Source: Nonomuraea sp. SYSU D8015 (lineage in GTDB: Bacteria > Actinomycetota > Actinomycetes > Streptosporangiales > Streptosporangiaceae). From it: a DNA stretch of 64,000 nucleotides. Where the stretch lies: assembly GCF_008065375.1 (NCBI RefSeq), contig NZ_VJYI01000004.1:434001-498000 (forward strand). Direction: 5' to 3'. Below, piece after piece: positions 59,136 through 64,000 of the stretch. A model generated the notes under the pieces. The model ran no database searches, was not told the DNA's origin, and was given only the letters and a program-made list of their open reading frames with translations. Made by a program: the position numbers and the translations under genes. Within the stretch, counting starts at the first letter, position 1; every line of letters starts with the position of its first letter.

Positions 59136-59705
59136 TCAGGGACGGTGGAGGAGGCGGCGGAGGAAGTCTTCGACGGCGGACTCGGCGGACGGCTGGTCGC
59201 CGCCCCGGGCCACCAGCAGGACGCTCTCGTTGACGGCCGCGAGCAGCATGTGGGCGTGGAGGTCCAGGAACTCGGGCGGCACCGCTCCGGTGGCCTTGAG
59301 CGCCGACTTGAGCATGCCGAACGAATAGCGCTCCTCCATCGCCCGCCACCGCTCCCATCCCAGCACCGCCGGGGCGTCGATGAGGACGATCTGCTTGATG
59401 ACCGGGTCGCCGGCCAGCCTGATCCAGGCCAGCACCCCGGCCTTCAGTGACGCGGCAGGGTCCGTGATGCCGCGCACCGCTTCCATGATCTTGACTCCGA
59501 CGGCCGACTCCGTGGCCTCCAGCACCGCCTCGAACAGTGCCTCCTTGCCCGCGTAGTGGTGGTAGAGCGCCCCCTTGCTCAACCCGGTCTCCTGTAGGAC
59601 CGTCTCGATCGACGTGTCGTCGTAGCCCCGCTCGGCGAACAGCCGCGTGGCGATCGCCAGGACCCTGTCGCGGGTTGCCGCGCCGCGCTCCGCCTTGAGG
59701 TTCAT
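59136..59705 (-). CDS. TetR-family repressor
   Basis: The 189-residue repressor has the TetR HTH (TRDRVLAIATRLFAERGYDDTSIETVLQETGLSKGALYHHYAGKEALFEAVL) and a helical ligand domain. ATG 59705 is chosen; ATG 59717 is in frame but close to the operator. Two palindromes in the divergent spacer indicate that it represses itself and the alpha/beta hydrolase gene. Confidence 0.92.
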   Translation of the reverse strand: MNLKAERGAATRDRVLAIATRLFAERGYDDTSIETVLQETGLSKGALYHHYAGKEALFEAVLEATESAVGVKIMEAVRGITDPAASLKAGVLAWIRLAGDPVIKQIVLIDAPAVLGWERWRAMEERYSFGMLKSALKATGAVPPEFLDLHAHMLLAAVNESVLLVARGGDQPSAESAVEDFLRRLLHRP

Positions 59706-59723
59706 GGCTCCCACCATAGACAC

Positions 59724-59765
59724 ACCGACCGTCAGTCGGTAATCTCCTAGACCGACGGTCGGTCT
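59724..59765. promoter_or_regulatory. Pair of TetR operators
   Basis: ACCGACCGTCAGTCGGT (59724-59740) and the perfect palindrome AGACCGACGGTCGGTCT (59749-59765) share the same CCGAC/GTCGG core, 25 bases apart, in the 85-base divergent spacer. Confidence 0.85.
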
Positions 59766-59790
59766 GTAATCAAGAGGAGAGTGGCCATCC

Positions 59791-60603
59791 ATGGAAGGCA
59801 TCAGCTACACGGACGTGGGGCAGGCGCAGGGGCCCGTCGCGTTGTTCGTGCACGGGGTCGGCACCAGCTCGTACCTGTGGCGCAACGTCATCGCCGAGCT
59901 CCGCGACGAGCGCCGCTGCGTCGCCGTCGACCTGCCGCTGCACGGCGGCAGCGCGCCGCGCGACGACCTGTCGATCCCCGCGCTCGCCGAGGCCGTGGAG
60001 GAGCTGTGCGACGGGCTCGGCCTCACCGACGTGGATCTCGTCGCCAACGACACGGGCGGCGCGGTGGCGCAGGTGTTCGCGGTACGCCATCGCCACCGCC
60101 TGCGCACGCTCACGCTCACCAACTGCGACGTGCACACCAACACCCCGCCCGAGCCGTTCAAGCCCACGGTCGAGCTGGCCGCCAGAGGCGAGCTGGCCCC
60201 CCTCATCGCCGCCCTGCTCGACCAGCCGGAGCTGCTGGCCAAGACCGCCTACGGCGACGGCTACGAGCGGATCGACGACCCGGTGGAGCTCGTGGACGCG
60301 TACGTGCGGCCCATCCTCGCCAAGCCCGACGGCGGCCGGGCCTTCGAGCGCCTGCTGACCTCCATCGACGCCAAGGACATGATCGCCATCGAGCCGCAGC
60401 TCACCGTGCTGACCGTGCCGACGCTCGTCGTGTGGGGCACGGGCGACGGGTTCTTCGACGTGAGCTGGGCCCGGTGGCTGCGCGACACGATCCCCGGCGT
60501 CAGGGAGATCGTGGAGATCGAGGGCGGGCGGTTGTTCTTCCCCGATGAGCGGGCCGGTGAGCTGGTGCCGCATCTCCGGCGTTTCTGGGCCCAGGAGTTA
60601 TAG
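59791..60603 (+). CDS. Alpha/beta-hydrolase-fold protein with atypical active site
   Basis: The 270-residue protein has the fold (oxyanion-side FVHGVGTSSYLWRNVI). The nucleophile elbow reads VANDTGGAVAQ, with Asp instead of Ser. The region where the catalytic His is expected reads EGGRLFFPDERAGEL, with Arg in its place. Asp nucleophiles occur in haloalkane dehalogenases and epoxide hydrolases, but those keep the His. It may bind rather than hydrolyse, or use another base. The TetR operators control it. Confidence 0.8.
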   Translation: MEGISYTDVGQAQGPVALFVHGVGTSSYLWRNVIAELRDERRCVAVDLPLHGGSAPRDDLSIPALAEAVEELCDGLGLTDVDLVANDTGGAVAQVFAVRHRHRLRTLTLTNCDVHTNTPPEPFKPTVELAARGELAPLIAALLDQPELLAKTAYGDGYERIDDPVELVDAYVRPILAKPDGGRAFERLLTSIDAKDMIAIEPQLTVLTVPTLVVWGTGDGFFDVSWARWLRDTIPGVREIVEIEGGRLFFPDERAGELVPHLRRFWAQEL

Positions 60604-60612
60604 GCTGCGGGT

Positions 60613-61374
60613 GTGCATGTCGAGACGTTGCATCGCTACCCGGTCAAATCGCTGCTCGGGGAGGAGGTCTCCGAGAGCGAGGTGACCGAGCGCGGGCTGG
60701 CCGGGGACCGTGCGCGGGCGGTGCTCGACGTCGCCACCGGGAAGATCGCCAGCGCGAAGAATCCGCGGCTCTGGCGGGGCCTGCTGACCATCGAGGGGGC
60801 GCGCGTCCCGGGGGACGAGGAGTTGTCCCGGCTGCTCGGACGCGAGGTGCGGCTGATCGGCACGCCGCCGGAGGGGGCCGAGTTCGAGCGCTCCGTCCCC
60901 GAGCGGGTGCTGGCCGAAGGGATCGAGGCCGAGGTGCCTCACACCGTCGGCACGCTCGGGGCGGCCTCGCCCGCGGGCACGTTCTTCGACTTCGCGCCGG
61001 TCCACCTGATCACCACCGCCGCCGTCCGGCGGATCGGCGCGCTCGGTCCCCGCGGGCACGTCGAGGCCCTCCGCTACCGGCCCAACCTGGTGGTCGCGAC
61101 GGACGAGGAGGGCTTCCCCGAGAATGCGTGGGTGGGCAGGGAGTTGCACGTCGGCGCCGACGTCGTGCTGGAGGTGATCGTGACCAGCCCCCGCTGCGCC
61201 GTGCCGACGCTGGCGCACGGGGCGCTCGGCCGCGACACCGACGCGCTGCGCACGGTGGCCAGGCACAACCGGGTGCCGGTGTTCGACCTGGGGCCGCAGC
61301 CGTGCGCGGGGGTGTACGCCCGCGTGGCGCGGCCCGGCAGGATCAGGAAGGGCGACCCCGTACGGCTGGCCTGA
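60613..61374 (+). CDS. MOSC-domain protein
   Basis: The 253-residue protein has the MOSC N-terminal barrel (LHRYPVKSLLGEEVSESEVTERGLAGDRARAVLD) and a MOSC domain with the conserved cysteine in TSPRCAVPTLAHG. Members handle sulfur or molybdenum-cofactor ligands (as in YcbX/YiiM or mARC). GTG 60613 lies 9 bases after the hydrolase stop, so the two may be co-transcribed. It converges on the siderophore-binding gene. Confidence 0.85.
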   Translation: MHVETLHRYPVKSLLGEEVSESEVTERGLAGDRARAVLDVATGKIASAKNPRLWRGLLTIEGARVPGDEELSRLLGREVRLIGTPPEGAEFERSVPERVLAEGIEAEVPHTVGTLGAASPAGTFFDFAPVHLITTAAVRRIGALGPRGHVEALRYRPNLVVATDEEGFPENAWVGRELHVGADVVLEVIVTSPRCAVPTLAHGALGRDTDALRTVARHNRVPVFDLGPQPCAGVYARVARPGRIRKGDPVRLA

Positions 61375-61378
61375 CGGC

Positions 61379-62311
61379 TCAGGAGGCCAGCGGCGTGAGA
61401 TACTTCTGCAGGTCGTCGAGGATCTTGCCGGCGGCCGTGACGCCGATGCCGAGCATCCAGATCTCGTCGTCCACGTTGTGGGCGTTGCCCGACTCGACCG
61501 CCTTCAGCTTCTTCCACAGCGGCCCGCCGGTCACCTCCGCCTGCGACTTGGCCGCGGCCTCGCCGTACGCGCTGTAGAAGATCGCGTCGCCGTCGGCCTG
61601 GGCGATGTTCTCCTGGCTCAGCTTACCGAAGCGCTTGTCCTGCTGCTCGGCGAGCATCTGGACCTCGGGCCTGGGGATGCCGGCGTCGCCGACGACGATG
61701 CCGCTGAACGACTCCGGGCCGTACATGCGGATCTCGGTCGGCATGAACCGCACGATGCTCACCTTCACCTTCGAGAACTTCGCGCCGACCTCCTCGGCCC
61801 GCGTCTCGTAGGCGGACAGCAGCTGCTGGGCCTGGTCCTTCTTGCCCAGCGCCTCGGCGTCGAGGAGGAAGTTCTCCTTCCAGGTGATGCCGACCTTCTC
61901 GGTGAACACGGTCGGTGCGATCTTGCTGAGCTTGTCGTAGAAGGCCTGCTGCCGGAACTTGGAGCCGAGGATGAGGTCCGGCTTGAGCGCGATGATGGCC
62001 TCGATGTTCGGGGCCTGGAGGGTGCCGACGGCCTTGGTGGCCGACAGGGCCGAGCCGAGGTACGCCGGCCACTTCTGGTTCTCCTGGGCCTGCGCCGCGC
62101 CGACGGGCGCGAGGCCGAGGGTGACCATCGTGTCGAGCTTGTCCGTGTCGAGCACCACGACCCGCTTCGGGGCCATGGGCACCTTGGTCTCGCCCATGGC
62201 GTGTTTGACGGTCCTGGTGGGACCCGCCTCCTGGGAGGACGTGGTGGTGCCGCAGGAGGCGAGGGCGAGGAGGGGGAGCACGGCCGCGATGGCGGCCAGG
62301 CGGAGACGCAT
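61379..62311 (-). CDS. Iron-siderophore ABC transporter substrate-binding lipoprotein
   Basis: The 310-residue protein has a lipoprotein signal with lipobox LASC (Cys20) and a class III periplasmic-binding fold (PKRVVVLDTDKLDTMVTLGLAPVG, IEAIIALKPDLILGSKF). It captures ferric siderophores at the cell surface. No permease gene is adjacent, so it must share one encoded elsewhere. An iron box 18 bases upstream of ATG 62311 indicates repression by a DtxR-family regulator when iron is ample. Confidence 0.92.
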   Translation of the reverse strand: MRLRLAAIAAVLPLLALASCGTTTSSQEAGPTRTVKHAMGETKVPMAPKRVVVLDTDKLDTMVTLGLAPVGAAQAQENQKWPAYLGSALSATKAVGTLQAPNIEAIIALKPDLILGSKFRQQAFYDKLSKIAPTVFTEKVGITWKENFLLDAEALGKKDQAQQLLSAYETRAEEVGAKFSKVKVSIVRFMPTEIRMYGPESFSGIVVGDAGIPRPEVQMLAEQQDKRFGKLSQENIAQADGDAIFYSAYGEAAAKSQAEVTGGPLWKKLKAVESGNAHNVDDEIWMLGIGVTAAGKILDDLQKYLTPLAS

Positions 62312-62328
62312 GGGCAGTCCTTGATCGC

Positions 62329-62347
62329 TTAGGTAAGGCGACCCTAA
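62329..62347 (-). promoter_or_regulatory. Iron box (DmdR/IdeR site)
   Basis: TTAGGTAAGGCGACCCTAA matches the consensus TTAGGTTAGGCTAACCTAA at about 16 of 19 positions. It lies directly upstream of the siderophore-binding gene. Confidence 0.85.
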
Positions 62348-62397
62348 GTATCGCATGCCTGGTATTGCCGTGCCGTAATCGTATGTGTGAGACGTCC

Positions 62398-62444
62398 GAA
62401 ACGTACGCGAAACACCGGTGCGGCGAGATTCACGAATGTGAAAC
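62398..62444 (+). promoter_or_regulatory. Candidate GlnR sites upstream of amtB
   Basis: GAAAC-N6-GAAAC (62398-62413) and TTCAC-N6-GAAAC (62429-62444) fit the GTnAC-N6-GAAAC half-box spacing of actinobacterial GlnR. They lie about 75-120 bases before amtB. Confidence 0.55.
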
Positions 62445-62517
62445 ACACCTGGTCGCGCCACGAAACCCCAGGAGAACACGCTGTGGCCACACGTCACATG
62501 TAAGGAGGGTCGCTTCG

Positions 62518-63870
62518 ATGATCGACAGCGGCACTACTGCCTGGATGCTCGTATGCACCGCCCTGGTGCTGCTGATGACTCCGGGCCTCGCGTTCTTCTA
62601 CGGGGGCATGACCAGGGCCAAGAGTGTCCTGAACATGATGATGATGTCGTTCGTCAGCATCATCGTCGTCACCGTCGCCTGGGTGCTGTACGGCTACTCC
62701 CTCGCGTTCGACGCCGCCGGGGACGGCTCCGGCTTCATCAACAAGATCGTCGGAGGACTCGACTACATCGGCCTGAGCGGTGTCTTCAACGCCGTCTACG
62801 AGGGTCTGATCGTCGAGGGCGGCAACGTCACGGCCGAGGCCGCGGCGGCGGACAACTTCCCGCTCATGGTGTTCTCCGCCTTCCAGCTGACCTTCGCCAT
62901 CATCACCGTGGCGCTGATCAGCGGCGCGATCGCCGACCGGGCCAAGTTCGGCGCGTGGGTGCTGTTCTCCCTGCTGTGGGCCACGCTGGTCTACTTCCCC
63001 GTCGCTCACTGGGTCTGGGGCGGCGGCTGGCTCGGCCAGCTCGGCATCGAGGACTTCGCCGGCGGTACGGTCGTCCACATCAACGCCGGTGCCGCGGCGC
63101 TCGCGCTCGCGCTCGTCCTGGGCAAGCGCAAGGGCTGGCAGAAGGAGCCCATGCGGCCGCACAACCTGACGCTGGTGCTGCTCGGCACCGGGCTCCTGTG
63201 GTTCGGCTGGTTCGGCTTCAACGCCGGCTCGGAGCTGGCCCCCGACCAGACCGCCGGCCTGGCCTTCATGAACACCCAGGTCGCCACGGCCGTCGCCGCC
63301 GGCGCCTGGCTCGTGGTGGAGAAGCTGCGCGACGGTCACGCGACCACGCTCGGCGTCGCCTCCGGCGCGGTGGCCGGTCTGGTCGCCATCACGCCCGCCT
63401 GTGGTTTCGTCGACCCGTGGGCGGCCGTGGTCATCGGCCTGCTGGCCGGCGTGGGCTGCGCGTACGCCGTTGGCCTGAAGTACAAGCTCGGCTACGACGA
63501 CTCCCTCGACGTGGTCGGCGTGCACCTGGTCGGCGGTGTGATCGGCGCCGTCTCCCTGGGCTTCGTGGCGGCCTACCCGTTCCTGCCCGGCCAGAACAAG
63601 GGCATCCTGATCGAGGGCGGGCAGATCAGCCAGCTCGGCCTCCAGGTGCTCGGCCCGGTCGTGGTCGGCCTTTACTCCTTCGTGATCTCCTGGATCCTCG
63701 GTAAGATCATCGACAAGACGATGGGCTTCAGGATCCCCGAAGAGGCCGAGGTCACCGGCGTCGACATCACCACCCACGCCGAGACCGGCTACGACATCGG
63801 CACCTTCCACGCCTCCGGCGTGACGTCCTCCAACGGCCCCGCCCCCGCTCCTAAGAAGGTGGACGCATGA
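62518..63870 (+). CDS. amtB: Ammonium transporter
   Basis: The 450-residue protein has 11 helices and the Amt signature features: FFYGGMTRAKSVLNMMMM, the pore His in PVAHWVWGGGWLG, DFAGGTVVHINAG, and the second pore His in VVGVHLVGG. The C-terminal 60 residues are cytoplasmic and bind P-II. ATG 62518 follows TAAGGAGG. It overlaps the glnK start by ATGA. Confidence 0.96.
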   Translation: MIDSGTTAWMLVCTALVLLMTPGLAFFYGGMTRAKSVLNMMMMSFVSIIVVTVAWVLYGYSLAFDAAGDGSGFINKIVGGLDYIGLSGVFNAVYEGLIVEGGNVTAEAAAADNFPLMVFSAFQLTFAIITVALISGAIADRAKFGAWVLFSLLWATLVYFPVAHWVWGGGWLGQLGIEDFAGGTVVHINAGAAALALALVLGKRKGWQKEPMRPHNLTLVLLGTGLLWFGWFGFNAGSELAPDQTAGLAFMNTQVATAVAAGAWLVVEKLRDGHATTLGVASGAVAGLVAITPACGFVDPWAAVVIGLLAGVGCAYAVGLKYKLGYDDSLDVVGVHLVGGVIGAVSLGFVAAYPFLPGQNKGILIEGGQISQLGLQVLGPVVVGLYSFVISWILGKIIDKTMGFRIPEEAEVTGVDITTHAETGYDIGTFHASGVTSSNGPAPAPKKVDA

Positions 63871-64000
63871 GGCTCATCACAGCGATCATCAAGCCCTTCA
63901 AGCTGGATGACGTGAAGGCCGCGCTCGAGCAGTTCGGCATCAAGGGAATGACCGTCAGCGAGGCGAGCGGCTACGGCCGCCAGCGCGGCCACACCGAGGT
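63867..64000 (+). CDS. glnK: Nitrogen regulatory P-II protein (3' truncated by window)
   Basis: The first 44 residues (RLITAIIKPFKLDDVKAALEQFGIKGMTVSEASGYGRQRGHTEV) are a canonical P-II start, reaching the base of the T-loop. P-II plugs AmtB when nitrogen is ample and, in actinobacteria, is adenylylated by GlnD. It is coupled to amtB. The T-loop tyrosine lies beyond the window. Confidence 0.94.
   Translation, partial: MRLITAIIKPFKLDDVKAALEQFGIKGMTVSEASGYGRQRGHTE

Overview
The window is high-GC chromosomal DNA from an actinobacterium, most likely a filamentous member of the Streptosporangiales (Nonomuraea or a close relative). This is inferred from base composition, from GTG and TTG starts with GGAGG-type ribosome binding sites, and from gene neighbourhoods known in actinobacteria: clpS-DUF2017-mec-cysO-cysM, murI-phosphodiesterase-rph-rdgB, a Streptomyces-type hut cluster with hutF, a DUF6286/AmaP pair, and GlnR-like and DmdR-like sites. 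No genus-level marker is present.

Layout. 1-2.6 kb: the end of a superfamily II helicase, a decayed acetyltransferase, a gene-poor stretch and a STAS regulator. 2.6-5.3 kb: a membrane protein and the NAD-salvage genes pncA and pncB, separated by degenerate direct repeats. 5.4-8.1 kb: clpS, DUF2017, and the mec-cysO-cysM pathway that makes cysteine on a sulfur-carrier protein. 8.2-15.6 kb: a DUF3352 membrane protein with a glutamine-rich cytoplasmic tail, a PRC-barrel protein, a thioesterase, murI, an MBL phosphodiesterase, an MFS exporter, rph and rdgB. 15.7-22 kb: a membrane-anchored sulfite-oxidase-like molybdoenzyme, the AmaP/DUF6286 pair, a PLP racemase-fold enzyme, a bcp peroxiredoxin, and a papain-fold (Tox-PL) toxin with an Imm35-like immunity partner.

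22-28 kb: an FtsX-type ABC exporter with its two-component system. 28-32.4 kb: a twice-frameshifted HNH gene beside tRNA-Leu(UAG), then the sdaA-gcvH-gcvT operon under a tandem glycine riboswitch whose linker carries an extra stem. 32.5-41.8 kb: a lipoprotein, a gamma-glutamylation (Puu-like) polyamine/amine catabolic operon with a divergent FadR regulator, an AbiEii-like nucleotidyltransferase with a small partner, and an SGNH hydrolase with a PadR regulator. 41.9-48.1 kb: a NicO-type metal permease, a TPR protein and a DUF4331 protein, divergent from an ABC exporter whose promoter is covered by two palindromes. 48.2-57.7 kb: histidine utilisation (hutU, an RpiR regulator, an M20 hydrolase, hutF, hutI), interrupted by a PadR/ABC-2 drug exporter and an SDR. 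57.8-64 kb: a group-2 sigma factor, a TetR regulator with an alpha/beta hydrolase, a MOSC protein, a siderophore-binding lipoprotein with an iron box, and amtB-glnK with GlnR-like sites.

Most of the window is housekeeping metabolism with its regulation legible in the DNA. The less ordinary items are the riboswitch linker insertion, a dispersed intergenic hairpin repeat family (four full copies and one partial), the Tox-PL/Imm35 and AbiEii-like pairs, a stop-start staircase made by a tandem duplication, and paired operators in the hut and DUF4331/ABC regions.
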